64,000 nt of DNA from Planococcus salinus (GCF_003719725.1 NZ_RIAX01000003.1:310001-374000); one strand, 5' to 3'; counted from the stretch's first letter, positions 18,948 through 27,669 are shown. The notes: a model not told the origin generated them from the letters alone. Numbers and translations are program-made.

Positions 18948-19640
18948 TCATTCTGCATGGCAAACCCAGCCTCCGAAATGGTTGGTTTTGAAGAAATGAG
19001 CGATTTTATGGAAGCCTGCTTCTTTCAGCAGTTCACGAACTTTTTCTTCAGTAATGGAATCTTCTACTAACGTGCCTTTCATCAGCTCTTCCACTTTTTC
19101 TTCCGTCATGCTTGTAGTATCGAGCCAGTAATCTTTCCAAAGTGCTACCAGCGTTTTAAATTCCGGATCATTTACGTCTCCGAATTTCGTTACGAGCACA
19201 AAAGGGGATCCAGCCTTCAGATGGGACCTGATTTTTTTCAGCAATGCCAGTTTCTCTTTGACATCCGCCACGAAATGCAGAACCAGTATACAGGTGGCGC
19301 CATCGTAAATCCGGGGATCAGGGACGTTTTCGACTGTCCCGTGAATCAACTCCACCCGTTCTTCAAGCTCCAATTGTTCGGACTTTCTTCCAGCCAGCTC
19401 CAGCATTGCTTTTGCAGGATCAACAACGGTGAAAGTCCAGCCGGGATTTGTCGGTCCAAATGCTTTCAATTCATTGCCACCGCCGCCTCCAACAATGAGA
19501 ATCGACGCCTCTTCTTTTAACTTACTGCGCAAAAAAGTCTGCGTTAACCGAAGCATGGGGTCGTAGGTTGGCAATGTCCGCCTGACACCTTTGTCATATT
19601 CCGTGGCAATCTCTGCATCAAATTCCATCTTTTCAGCCAC
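18948..19640 (-). CDS. Class I SAM-dependent methyltransferase
   Basis: A roughly 230-residue Rossmann-fold methyltransferase: motif I ILIVGGGGGNE binds S-adenosylmethionine, and an acidic residue follows in VVDPAKAM. A small C-terminal cap is present. GTG at 19640 is preferred because AGGAG is about 9 bases upstream; a GTG at 19649 abuts the binding site. Why a methyltransferase lies inside a tartrate-type operon is unclear. trans-Aconitate methyltransferases are a distant precedent for methylating a toxic dicarboxylate, but the sequence does not prove this. Confidence 0.8.
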   Translation of the reverse strand: MAEKMEFDAEIATEYDKGVRRTLPTYDPMLRLTQTFLRSKLKEEASILIVGGGGGNELKAFGPTNPGWTFTVVDPAKAMLELAGRKSEQLELEERVELIHGTVENVPDPRIYDGATCILVLHFVADVKEKLALLKKIRSHLKAGSPFVLVTKFGDVNDPEFKTLVALWKDYWLDTTSMTEEKVEELMKGTLVEDSITEEKVRELLKEAGFHKIAHFFKTNHFGGWVCHAE

Positions 19641-19668
19641 ATTCTCCACCTCCTATTGTTGGAAACGC

Positions 19669-20835
19669 CTAATCTCCGATTGTTTTCAGCAATTCATAAA
19701 GATTCGATTTTGCTTCAAACCCAATACCCGGAACATCCGGCAGCTTTACATAGCCATCTTCTACCGCGTAATTATCCGCAAACCCTCCAAACGGTTCAAA
19801 CACGCCTGGATAGGATTCGTTTCCATGGAGCGCAAGTCCCGAAGCAATATTCAGGGACATCTGGTGCCCGCCATGCGGAATGCAGCGTCTCGAAGACCAG
19901 CCATGCTCTTTCAGCATGTCGAGAATCCGCAAATACTCCACCAGCCCGTAACTTAGCGCACAATCAAACTGCAGAAAGTCTTTGTCCGGATTCATGCCGC
20001 CGTAGCGGATCAGATTCGTGGCATCCTGCAGGGAAAAGAGGTTTTCGCCTGTCGCCGTTGCATGAGGATACCGTTTGGAGAGCTCTGCCTGTAAATGATA
20101 GTCCAGTGGATCCCCAGCTTCTTCATACCAGATTAACTCATACTCCTTGACTCTTTCGCCAAACTCAATCGCCGTATTCAAATCAAAGCGCCCATTGGCA
20201 TCAACCATCAACCCGCTTCCTTTCGGCAAAATGTCCAGAACGGCTTCAATTCGTTTGACGTCTTCTTCAATCGAAGCACCGCCGACTTTCATTTTCACAT
20301 CTTTATAGCCAAGATCCAGGTAGCCTTTCATTTCCTCCTGCAGCTCTTTTAACCCTTTGTCGGGAAAGTAATAGCCACCAGCGGCATAAATGTAGACTTT
20401 TTCGTCTACAGTCCCGTCTCCGTAACGGTCAGCCAGTAATTGATACAATGGCTTTTCTTCAATTTTCGCGACCGCATCCCAAATGGCCATATCGATGACA
20501 CCTACTGCCACTGCCCGTTCCCCGTGACCGCCGGGTTTTTCGTTTGCCATGATGATTTTATGTATTTTATGGGGATCCAGGTTTGAACCATCGTCGGTCA
20601 GCGTATCTTTGGGATCCGCTTCCAGTAGTCGGGGGATAAACCGCTCGTTCAATAAGCAAGTCGGGGCATAACGGCCATTTGAATTGAAACCGTAACCCAC
20701 CACCGGTTTTCCGTCTTTTATAACGTCTGTCGTGACAGCCAGTGCAGAGGCCGTCATTTTACTGAAATCAATATAGGCATTTCTGATCGGGCTGCTGATT
20801 GGCACTGTTTTTACTTCCACTTTTGTGATTTTCAT
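19669..20835 (-). CDS. tarD: D(-)-tartrate dehydratase, enolase superfamily
   Basis: A 388-residue mandelate-racemase-type enolase-superfamily enzyme. The N-terminus PISSPIRNAYIDFSKMT, the segments GYGFNSNGRY, NEKPGGHGER and FDCALSYGL, and the C-terminal IPHGGHQMSLNIA match my memory of the characterised Bradyrhizobium D-tartrate dehydratase (TarD). A Lys acid/base lies in the KMK motif, metal ligands in VDANGRF and the following Glu strands, and the second acid/base His in PHGGH. The reaction is D-tartrate to oxaloacetate and water. ATG at 20835 is preferred over GTG 20844, which abuts GAGG. Fits the tartrate dehydrogenase and dehydratase in the operon. Confidence 0.88.
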   Translation of the reverse strand: MKITKVEVKTVPISSPIRNAYIDFSKMTASALAVTTDVIKDGKPVVGYGFNSNGRYAPTCLLNERFIPRLLEADPKDTLTDDGSNLDPHKIHKIIMANEKPGGHGERAVAVGVIDMAIWDAVAKIEEKPLYQLLADRYGDGTVDEKVYIYAAGGYYFPDKGLKELQEEMKGYLDLGYKDVKMKVGGASIEEDVKRIEAVLDILPKGSGLMVDANGRFDLNTAIEFGERVKEYELIWYEEAGDPLDYHLQAELSKRYPHATATGENLFSLQDATNLIRYGGMNPDKDFLQFDCALSYGLVEYLRILDMLKEHGWSSRRCIPHGGHQMSLNIASGLALHGNESYPGVFEPFGGFADNYAVEDGYVKLPDVPGIGFEAKSNLYELLKTIGD

Positions 20836-20865
20836 CGTTTTCACCTCGTCATTTTTAGTATGCAG

Positions 20866-21720
20866 TTACAGCTCAAGTACAGCAGTTAACGTATTTTTGG
20901 CTTTTTTGTAAACAGGATAATCCACAAACTGCCCTTGTACTTCAATAGAAGCTACTCCATTTTTTTCAGCTTTTTCAAAGGCCGCCACAATCTCTTTTGC
21001 TTGTTCGATTTCTCTCTCGGAAGGGGAAAACACTTCATGCACCAGCGGCATTTGTTTCGGATGAATGATCAGCTTTCCTTTAAAACCGAGTTGTTTTGCT
21101 GATCTGGCCTCTTTTTCCAGTCCTTCAGGATTTAAAAGATCGGGATAAACTGCATCAATCGGAGCTCCAATCCCGGCTGCGCTTGAAGCGATGACAATTT
21201 GAGAACGGGCAAACAACAATTCCAAACCATCTGCTGTAAGTTCACAACCGATATCCAGTGAAAAATCAATCGATCCGAAAGCAAGTGCCGTCACCAAACG
21301 ATCGGCAGATGCAATTTCATAAGCGAACTGAACCCCTTGCGCCGACTCAATCATTGGAAACACTTCAATATCGGGATCCTTTTCTTCTGACAGCTCCCGA
21401 ATTTTTTCACAGAGCGCTGCAATATCTTTCCCGCTGTCCGCTTTGGGCAGCATGACGCCACTGGCCCCCCCATGAATTGCAGCCGCCAAATCTTCTTCCC
21501 AATAAGGCGTATTCATGGCATTGATCCGCACAATTAACTGTTTTTCATTTGTAAAATTGCGCAGTGATTCCTTCACCATATCTCTTGCGGATGATTTTTC
21601 CGATACAGCAACAGCATCTTCCAAGTCCAGGATGACACAATCCGCCTCTGAAGAAACCGCTTTCTTGGTGACAGCAGCATTTTTTCCAGGCACAAATAGA
21701 TACGACCGTCGCGTAAGCAT
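20866..21720 (-). CDS. HpcH/HpaI aldolase / citrate lyase beta-like protein (CitE-like)
   Basis: A 284-residue TIM-barrel C-C bond lyase: RSYLFVPGKN at the start, DLEDAV and the R-I-N arginine, the PMIES glutamate and FGSIDFSLDIG aspartate. Free-standing CitE proteins act as malyl-, methylmalyl- or citramalyl-CoA lyases/thioesterases. With the class III CoA-transferase downstream, splitting a hydroxyacyl-CoA into glyoxylate or pyruvate plus a short acyl-CoA is plausible. ATG at 21720 after GAGGGGTTTTC. It has its own promoter and an operator-like site immediately upstream. Confidence 0.86.
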   Translation of the reverse strand: MLTRRSYLFVPGKNAAVTKKAVSSEADCVILDLEDAVAVSEKSSARDMVKESLRNFTNEKQLIVRINAMNTPYWEEDLAAAIHGGASGVMLPKADSGKDIAALCEKIRELSEEKDPDIEVFPMIESAQGVQFAYEIASADRLVTALAFGSIDFSLDIGCELTADGLELLFARSQIVIASSAAGIGAPIDAVYPDLLNPEGLEKEARSAKQLGFKGKLIIHPKQMPLVHEVFSPSEREIEQAKEIVAAFEKAEKNGVASIEVQGQFVDYPVYKKAKNTLTAVLEL

Positions 21721-21744
21721 GAAAACCCCTCATTTCTTTAATGG

Positions 21745-21760
21745 ATATTGGATACAATAT
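21745..21760 (-). promoter_or_regulatory. Putative GntR/FCD operator at the citE promoter
   Basis: Palindrome with arms ATATTG and CAATAT around GATA. In transcript sense it contains ATTGTATCCAATAT and begins about 9 bases downstream of the -10 at 21769-21774. Near-copies lie at the same place relative to the dctP and dctQ promoters. Confidence 0.65.
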
Positions 21761-21768
21761 ATATTTAC

Positions 21769-21797
21769 ATCGTACTAAACTAATTCTCTTGTGTAAA
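21769..21797 (-). promoter_or_regulatory. Internal SigA-type promoter before the CitE-like gene
   Basis: -35 TTTACA (21792-21797), 17-base spacer, -10 TACGAT (21769-21774) on the minus strand, within the 102-base gap after the tartrate dehydrogenase gene. Would drive citE, tarD and the genes below. Confidence 0.6.
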
Positions 21798-21822
21798 ATA
21801 AAAATCAGAAAATTCGAATCGT

Positions 21823-22878
21823 TTATTTTTTGATACGGGCTATAATGGCATCCGTTACTTCTTTCGTATTCGAGTGCCCCCCAATATCAGCAGTTTTAAT
21901 CCCGGCTTCCAAAGAACTTTCAATAGCTTCTAATAAGACGTTGCCCATTTCCGGTTCTCCAAAATGATCCAGCATCATCTTGGCTGTCCAAATCTGGCCA
22001 ATCGGATTGGCGATGCCTTTGCCGTAAATGTCTGGAGCCGAGCCATGTACCGGTTCAAACATCGAAGGGTACTTGCCATTCAAATTGATATTTCCTGCTG
22101 GTGCTATTCCGATGCTCCCCATAATTGCGGCACCCAAATCACTTAAAATGTCTCCGAATAAATTGCTGGCCACTACTACATCCAAAGTATGCGGCTTTGT
22201 CACGAAAAAAGCGGACAAGGCATCGATGTGTTCGCTGTTCGTCGGAATATTTGAATGTTTTTCTGAAACTTCGGAGAAAACTTCATCCCAAAAAGGCATA
22301 GAATGGACAATTCCATTTGACTTGGTGGCACTTGTCACATGGCCACTCCTCTGTTCTGCCAATTGGAAAGCATACTCCATGACTCTGGAGACTCCTTTTT
22401 TGGTAAATACCGCATTTTGGATAACAATTTCGTCTTCTCCGTTATGGACTCTCCCTCCCGAACTGCTGTATTCCCCTTCGCTGTTTTCTCTTACAATCAT
22501 AATGTCAAAGTCTCTGGGATTGCCTAATGGAGAGACTATTCCTTTTATTTGCTTGGCCGGCCTTACGTTGATCACTTGCTCAAACTCTCTCCGGATCTTC
22601 AGCAACAAGCCGTTTAAGGAAATATGATCGGCTACAATCGACGGATCCCCAATCGCCCCTAAAAAAATAGCATCACTTTGACGCAGCTGATCAAGGCCAT
22701 CTTTGGGCATCATTTCTCCATGTTCTGCATAGTAATCAGAGCTCCATGGGTAATGGATGGCATCAAATTTCAATCCACCATGCACTTCTGATAGTGTATC
22801 CAATACACGCAATGCTTCCGGCACAACTTCCTTTCCGATCCCGTCTCCAGGAATGACCGCTAGCTGAATGTTTTTCAT
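21823..22878 (-). CDS. Tartrate dehydrogenase / decarboxylase-like (isocitrate-isopropylmalate dehydrogenase family)
   Basis: A 351-residue beta-decarboxylating dehydrogenase. IPGDGIGKEV begins the fold, YPWSSDYYAEHGEMMP and DHISLNGLLLKIR are characteristic of the tartrate dehydrogenase (TtuC) branch rather than isopropylmalate dehydrogenase, and the metal site DILSDLGAAIMGS is present. Enzymes of this branch use Mn/K and NAD to oxidise L-, meso-tartrate and D-malate. ATG at 22878 with AAGGAAGG upstream is used; a longer frame to 22947 lacks a ribosome binding site and runs back towards the GntR gene. Complements the two dehydratases in the operon. Confidence 0.87.
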   Translation of the reverse strand: MKNIQLAVIPGDGIGKEVVPEALRVLDTLSEVHGGLKFDAIHYPWSSDYYAEHGEMMPKDGLDQLRQSDAIFLGAIGDPSIVADHISLNGLLLKIRREFEQVINVRPAKQIKGIVSPLGNPRDFDIMIVRENSEGEYSSSGGRVHNGEDEIVIQNAVFTKKGVSRVMEYAFQLAEQRSGHVTSATKSNGIVHSMPFWDEVFSEVSEKHSNIPTNSEHIDALSAFFVTKPHTLDVVVASNLFGDILSDLGAAIMGSIGIAPAGNINLNGKYPSMFEPVHGSAPDIYGKGIANPIGQIWTAKMMLDHFGEPEMGNVLLEAIESSLEAGIKTADIGGHSNTKEVTDAIIARIKK

Positions 22879-22924
22879 ATCCTGCTTCCTTCCTTTGCTG
22901 CTTTGCCAAAATCTTTGGCAGGCA

Positions 22925-23590
22925 TTATTTTTTTTGAACCATTTCAATCAGACTTTCTTTTGTTCTTTTAATATGCCGGATAGTGACTTCGCGAAGTTTA
23001 TCAGCTTCCCGTTTTTTAGCATATTCTACCATCAGCCGATGTTCATTGTGGGAATGTTCCAAGTGATTTACCAACAGGCTCGGAGTATAGGGGGGAACAC
23101 CTTTCCATAACGTGTCGATAAATCCTTTTATCCGTTTCCATGGACATCCATCTCTCAAGATCTGATGAAATTGCATATTTAATCTCATGAAGGTTTCCAC
23201 GTCTTCGGCGTTACCATTCAGCATTACCATCTCTTCATACAAGTTTTCCAATTCTTCGATGTCCTCATCGGTTAAATTCGGCAGCGATTTCACAACCGCT
23301 TCTCCTTCCAGAATTGCCCTCAGTTCGTATATCTCTTCAATATCTTCGATGGAAACGGGTGTGACGACAGCCCCTCTCCTGGGCTCAATGCGTACAAGTC
23401 CTTCCACTTCCAGTTGTCTCAGAGCTTCCCTGAGCGGCATTCTGCTGACACCCAACTTATTGGCCCATTCTTCCTGCATGAGCCGGTCTCCCATTTTGAA
23501 TTCTCCAGTCAGGATTAAGTCCCGCAATTTGGTCGTAACTTTAAATTGCAAAGTAGCTCTGTCTTGATCGGTTAATCTAAACTTTTCCAT
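22925..23590 (-). CDS. GntR-family transcriptional regulator, FCD (FadR) subfamily
   Basis: A 221-residue regulator: winged-helix DNA-binding domain at about residues 12-80 (EEWANKLGVSRMPLREALRQLE is the recognition region, described here by its S-R-x-P-L-R-E-A-L core), then an all-helical FCD ligand domain with metal-binding Asp/His positions. Such proteins usually repress catabolic operons until an organic-acid ligand binds. ATG at 23590 after AAAGAGGTGCGCA. The best candidate operator is the TTGTATCCAA-type site at 21745, 28871 and 29101. The ligand is probably tartrate or a product of it, which is inference. Confidence 0.9.
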   Translation of the reverse strand: MEKFRLTDQDRATLQFKVTTKLRDLILTGEFKMGDRLMQEEWANKLGVSRMPLREALRQLEVEGLVRIEPRRGAVVTPVSIEDIEEIYELRAILEGEAVVKSLPNLTDEDIEELENLYEEMVMLNGNAEDVETFMRLNMQFHQILRDGCPWKRIKGFIDTLWKGVPPYTPSLLVNHLEHSHNEHRLMVEYAKKREADKLREVTIRHIKRTKESLIEMVQKK

Positions 23591-23671
23591 TGCGCACCTC
23601 TTTACTCCATTTATCCTGCTCTTAAAAGCATATGGTTGAATAAACGTTGGTGTCCGAAACCAACCGGATGA

Positions 23672-24559
23672 TCATCCTTTTATTTCAACACCGAACATAT
23701 CCTCGATGTATTTTACAATTGCGGTGTGGTCCTGGTCTCCGCCGCCTTGGGACCAGGCATGTTTCCATAATTGAAAAGAAGAGCTGGAAATGAACATCGG
23801 CACTTTTTCTTCTTCTGCCATAGACATTGCTATATTCAAGTCTTTGACCATCAAATCCAGTGTAAAGCCCACTTCGAACTTTCTCGTCAACACCTGGTTC
23901 GGAAATTTAAAGTCGCTCGAAAAACTTTTTCCGGTACTTGCATTGATGACATCCAGCATCTTATTGGGGTCCAACCCCATTTTTACGCCGAGCGCCATCG
24001 CTTCTCCTGTGGCAGCTAACGTAGTGGCAGAAATCATATTATTCAATGCTTTTATGGTATGCCCTGCTCCAACTTCTCCAACATGAAAAACATTGGCGCC
24101 GATTTTGGAAAGCAGCGGCTCTACTTCTTCAAAGTCTGTCAATTCTCCACCAACCATGATGGACAGGGTTCCGTCTTCCGCTTTTTTCACCCCTCCACTG
24201 ACGGGAGCATCAATCATTCGGAAGCCTTTATCCTTCATCATGGCATTCAGCTCTTTGGTCACTGATGGAATAGACGTTGTCATTTCAATCAGCAGGCTGT
24301 CCGATTGAAACCCTGCCATCAAACCTTCAGTGCCAGTCAGCGTTTCTTTGACAATGTGCACATTAGGCAATACCGTAATAATGTACGGATAGTTTGACGC
24401 CAACTCAGCTGGAGAGCCAGCTTCTTCAGCTCCCAATTCGACAAAATGCCGGACAAAGTCTTTATTTAAATCGAAAACGCCCAATTCCACTTTTTGCTCC
24501 AACAATCGTTTGGCCATTCTGCCACCCATATTGCCTAATCCGATAATCCCTACTTTCAT
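23672..24559 (-). CDS. 3-hydroxyisobutyrate dehydrogenase family (tartronate-semialdehyde reductase-like)
   Basis: A 295-residue NAD(P)-dependent beta-hydroxyacid dehydrogenase. GLGNMGGRMAKRL is the dinucleotide motif, DAPVSGGVKKAEDGTL the substrate-binding segment, and the catalytic Lys lies in GHTIKALNNM. Tartronate semialdehyde reductase, 3-hydroxyisobutyrate dehydrogenase and related enzymes cannot be told apart by eye; the tartrate setting favours a C3 or C4 semialdehyde. ATG at 24559 after AAAGGGGTCAAGTCGAG. Confidence 0.85.
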   Translation of the reverse strand: MKVGIIGLGNMGGRMAKRLLEQKVELGVFDLNKDFVRHFVELGAEEAGSPAELASNYPYIITVLPNVHIVKETLTGTEGLMAGFQSDSLLIEMTTSIPSVTKELNAMMKDKGFRMIDAPVSGGVKKAEDGTLSIMVGGELTDFEEVEPLLSKIGANVFHVGEVGAGHTIKALNNMISATTLAATGEAMALGVKMGLDPNKMLDVINASTGKSFSSDFKFPNQVLTRKFEVGFTLDLMVKDLNIAMSMAEEEKVPMFISSSSFQLWKHAWSQGGGDQDHTAIVKYIEDMFGVEIKG

Positions 24560-24610
24560 CTCGACTTGACCCCTTTACAATAAATTCGCGAAACTGGATG
24601 AAACGCCTTT

Positions 24611-25159
24611 TCAAGACTTGAACTGTGCAACCCCCTCCTGATAGATATCTCCGCCATGGGTGTCGTTGATGACGAACACCGGGAAATCTTCAATTGTCAG
24701 CTTCCGGATTGCTTCCGTCCCTAAATCTTCATAGGCAATTACTTCCGCTTTCTTGATCGAACGGGCGATCAACGCTGCCGCTCCGCCAACAGCTCCAAAA
24801 TACACGGCTTTATGCTTGACCATCGCAGTTTTCACTTCTTCGTTTCTGTACCCTTTGCCGATCATACCTTTCAATCCTTTTTCAAGGAGGCGCGGAGTAT
24901 AGGCATCCATCCTGCCGCTGGTCGTTGGTCCTGCAGAGCCGATCACTTCTCCCGGCTTGGCCGGCGTCGGACCCACATAATAAAGAACCTGCCCCTTCAA
25001 ATCGATGGGAAGCGGTATTCCTTCCTTCTCCTGTTCGACCATCCGCTTATGGGCAGCATCTCTTGCTGTGTAGACTACGCCAGACAGTAAGACCCTGTCC
25101 CCTGCCTTTAGCGACAACAGGTCCTCTTCGGTCAATGGTAAATGGATTTTCTTTTGCAC
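24611..25159 (-). CDS. ttdB: L(+)-tartrate dehydratase / class I fumarase, beta subunit
   Basis: A 182-residue swivelling beta domain of the iron-sulphur hydro-lyase. The motifs YYVGPTP, GSAGPTTSGRMDAYTP and the C-terminal VFVINDTHGGD are typical of TtdB/FumB-type subunits. It pairs with the alpha subunit encoded 15 bases upstream. GTG start at 25159 after AGGAGGACAAACC. Could act on L-tartrate (giving oxaloacetate), fumarate or mesaconate. The neighbours favour tartrate, but a fumarase role is not excluded. Confidence 0.88.
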   Translation of the reverse strand: MQKKIHLPLTEEDLLSLKAGDRVLLSGVVYTARDAAHKRMVEQEKEGIPLPIDLKGQVLYYVGPTPAKPGEVIGSAGPTTSGRMDAYTPRLLEKGLKGMIGKGYRNEEVKTAMVKHKAVYFGAVGGAAALIARSIKKAEVIAYEDLGTEAIRKLTIEDFPVFVINDTHGGDIYQEGVAQFKS

Positions 25160-25174
25160 GGTTTGTCCTCCTTG

Positions 25175-26017
25175 TTACATAGAGATGGTTTGATGTCTGC
25201 TCGCATGGCAATTCAGATTTACAGCCACTGGCAAAGCAGCGATGTGGCAGGATTCCACTTCCACTTTCACGTCCAGTGCAGTGGTGCTCCCTCCCATTCC
25301 CTGCGGGCCGATGCCCAAACGGTTGATTTCTTCCATCAATTCCATTTCCAAATCTGCCACCGCCGGATCTTCATGACGCACACCCAATGGCCGGAACAAA
25401 GATTTTTTGGCTAAATATGCACAGCGCTCAAAATTGCCTCCGATTCCGATGCCAACTACAAGTGGTGGACAGGCATTGGGTCCGGCTTCTTTGACGATGG
25501 ACAAAATATATTCTTTGGCACCTTCGATTCCATCAGATGGCTTAAGCATCTTTAAATCGCTCATGTTTTCGGCTCCTCCGCCCTTGGCGGTCATATGAAA
25601 CGTCAATGTGTCTCCTTCCACAAGGTCGATGTGGACAATGGCCGGTGTATTGTTTCCGGTATTTTGACGGTTCAGCGGATTGTAAATCATCGAATTGCGC
25701 AGATAACCTTCTCCATAGCCTTTTGCGACTCCTTCGTTAATCGCGTCGCCCAGCTTCCCACCTTCAATATGGCAATCCTGTCCCACCTCAACGATGAAAA
25801 CAGCTGTACCGGTATCCTGACACATCGGAACTTGTTCGGCTTTGGCAATATCCGCATTGTCGATTAGTTGGGTCAGAACTTCTTTTCCAGTTTCTGATTT
25901 CTCGGTTTTCAAAGCCTGTTTGAAAGCGGTGTAGACATCATCTCCCAAATTGTAATTGGATTTCATGCACATCGTTTTTACCTCTTCGACAATATCCTGG
26001 TAGTGAATTTTTTTCAT
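25175..26017 (-). CDS. ttdA: L(+)-tartrate dehydratase / class I fumarase, alpha subunit
   Basis: A 280-residue [4Fe-4S] catalytic subunit. Cysteine ligands are expected in PMCQDTGTAV, GPNACPPLVVGIGIGG and FERCAYLAKK. Split alpha/beta genes are the form seen in E. coli TtdAB and in archaeal or clostridial fumarases. First gene of the leftward operon, ATG at 26017 after GAAAGGAGGAGCAAAA. Converts a hydroxy dicarboxylate to the keto or unsaturated acid by dehydration in the cytoplasm; oxygen sensitivity of the cluster is expected from family knowledge. Confidence 0.88.
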   Translation of the reverse strand: MKKIHYQDIVEEVKTMCMKSNYNLGDDVYTAFKQALKTEKSETGKEVLTQLIDNADIAKAEQVPMCQDTGTAVFIVEVGQDCHIEGGKLGDAINEGVAKGYGEGYLRNSMIYNPLNRQNTGNNTPAIVHIDLVEGDTLTFHMTAKGGGAENMSDLKMLKPSDGIEGAKEYILSIVKEAGPNACPPLVVGIGIGGNFERCAYLAKKSLFRPLGVRHEDPAVADLEMELMEEINRLGIGPQGMGGSTTALDVKVEVESCHIAALPVAVNLNCHASRHQTISM

Positions 26018-26178
26018 TTTTGCTCCTCCTTTCAGTCAAAACTGGAACTAAATCATTTCTTTCATTAAAGATACCCAATTACAGAGAAAATTCTAGTTTC
26101 GAAATAAAAGATTGAAAATTTGAAAAAATACGTGTTATATTTTATTTACTTACATAGCGTTAGGGAGGAAATACATAA

Positions 26179-27102
26179 ATGGAGATTTTTAACATATTTT
26201 TAAATATTCTTTTGCCTATTTTGATTTTAATCGGCATAGGCGGGATTCTTCATATCAAGTTTCAATTTGATTTGAACACCTTAGCAAAGATTAACATTTA
26301 CTATTTGGTGCCTGGTCTGATATTGGTGCGCCTATATGAAACGGAAATTGCCTGGAATATGTTTTTCAAAGTATTAGTGTTTTTTATTTTTTTAAGCTTA
26401 TTTTTGTATTTTGTATCCAAGTTAATCAGCAAAATTTTCCGTTTTCACAAAGGCCTCAATATCGCTTTTTCTCATAGTGCCCTTTTCTTTAACTCCGGAA
26501 ATTATGGCGTCTCTGTCAACGACTTGGCTTTCCGGCAGGATCCCATCGCCATGGCAGTGCAAGTCCTGGTATTGACATTTCAAAACCTGCTCGTCTATTC
26601 ATACGGCATCCTCAGCCTTCAGCGGATCAATAAAGACAAATTGAAGCAATCCATCCCTTACTTCAAAATGCCCGTTCTCTACGCCATGTTTATTGGATTG
26701 GGGTTAAATGCCTTTGATATCACTTTGCCACAATTCCTGTATATATCCGGTTCCTATGTGGCAGATGCGCTGATTGCCATTGCGCTCCTTACTTTAGGAG
26801 CCCAAGTCATACAACTCAATTTCACTAAAAATATGTTCCCGGTGTATTTGAGTGTCGGCGTGCGTCTGATCATCAGTCCTCTTATTGCCTTCATCATTAT
26901 CCCGTTCTTGAACGTTGACACCATCACTGCACAGGCTATGTTTATCGCCTCTGCAGTACCCAGCTCCGTCAACAGTGCCATCATCGCACAGGAATATAAC
27001 AATGAACCATCATTTGCGGCTCAGGCAGTGCTCGCTTCCACTATATTCAGTGCAATTACGGTCACAATTGTCATTTACCTGTCCCGGATCATTTTTGTGT
27101 AG
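26179..27102 (+). CDS. AEC-family (auxin efflux carrier) permease
   Basis: A 307-residue membrane protein with about ten hydrophobic helices in two five-helix halves, characteristic of AEC transporters (MleP, MdcF and relatives), several of which move malate or malonate. N-x-G-N-Y-G (NSGNYGVSVNDLAF region) in the first half and VPSSVNSAI in the second are family hallmarks. ATG at 26179 after GGGAGGAAATACATAA. Divergent from ttdA with a 161-base shared region; a carboxylate substrate is likely. Confidence 0.85.
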   Translation: MEIFNIFLNILLPILILIGIGGILHIKFQFDLNTLAKINIYYLVPGLILVRLYETEIAWNMFFKVLVFFIFLSLFLYFVSKLISKIFRFHKGLNIAFSHSALFFNSGNYGVSVNDLAFRQDPIAMAVQVLVLTFQNLLVYSYGILSLQRINKDKLKQSIPYFKMPVLYAMFIGLGLNAFDITLPQFLYISGSYVADALIAIALLTLGAQVIQLNFTKNMFPVYLSVGVRLIISPLIAFIIIPFLNVDTITAQAMFIASAVPSSVNSAIIAQEYNNEPSFAAQAVLASTIFSAITVTIVIYLSRIIFV

Positions 27103-27121
27103 CAGGTTTTTACCCGCTGCA

Positions 27122-27502
27122 CTATTTTTGATCCATCTCCTCAAATACTTCTTTTGCAGACCTGAAACTATCGATGGCTGCCGGTACACCACAGTAAATC
27201 GCAGTTTGTAAAAACACTTCCTGAATTTCCTCTTTTGTCAGGCCGTTATTCAAAGCGCCTCTCACATGCAGCTTCAGTTCGTGCGGTCGATTCAATGCAG
27301 TGATCATTGCCAGATTTAACATGCTTCTTGTTTTCTTTGGCAAACCGGGACGCCCCCAGACCTCCCCCCAGCAATACTCAGTCACTAATTCCTGCATCGG
27401 CATATTGAAGTCATCTGCATTCTGAATAGATTTATCCACGTACTCAGCACCTAATACGCTCCGACGAATTTCTAATCCTTTGTCAAATCTCTCTTTGTTC
27501 AT
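27122..27502 (-). CDS. Carboxymuconolactone decarboxylase-like protein
   Basis: A 126-residue AhpD/CMD-fold protein. It has the typical C-W-G-E-x-W-G-R-P-G and NRPHELKLHVRGALNNGLT segments of the gamma-carboxymuconolactone decarboxylase group, and lacks the CxxC pair of AhpD. Downstream of dctP on the same strand, after the hairpin at 27606-27647. ATG at 27502 after ATAGGGGAATCATT. Function in this locus unknown; such proteins are frequent beside carboxylate catabolism genes. Confidence 0.8.
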   Translation of the reverse strand: MNKERFDKGLEIRRSVLGAEYVDKSIQNADDFNMPMQELVTEYCWGEVWGRPGLPKKTRSMLNLAMITALNRPHELKLHVRGALNNGLTKEEIQEVFLQTAIYCGVPAAIDSFRSAKEVFEEMDQK

Positions 27503-27605
27503 AATGATTCCCCTATCTTCTTGGTTTAGTTTGTTTCCATTTTGTTTGTATGTAACCGATTAACGGACAACAACCCGTCATCTCTTTCAACTGCCATCAT
27601 AGTTA

Positions 27606-27647
27606 AACTGAAAAGGTTGGCTATGGTGACAGCCAACCTTTTCAGTT
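27606..27647 (-). terminator. Hairpin after dctP
   Basis: Perfect 17-base inverted repeat, AACTGAAAAGGTTGGCT (27606-27622) with its complement at 27631-27647, 8-base loop. On the minus strand it is followed only by TTTAAC, so it may be a partial terminator or an RNA-stabilising 3' end between dctP and the CMD gene. Confidence 0.65.
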
Positions 27648-27669
27648 CTCTTAAGAAATCGATGTGAAT

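Noticed and set aside
26060-26085. A fourth GntR operator upstream of ttdA (ATTGGGTATC on the minus strand)
   Set aside because: It needs a gap to align with the ATTGGATACAA form and lacks the second arm, so it was not counted with the three good sites.
27098-27129. An intrinsic terminator after the AEC permease
   Set aside because: The inverted repeat around the stop codon has a mismatch, a short stem and an interrupted T-run; too weak to annotate.
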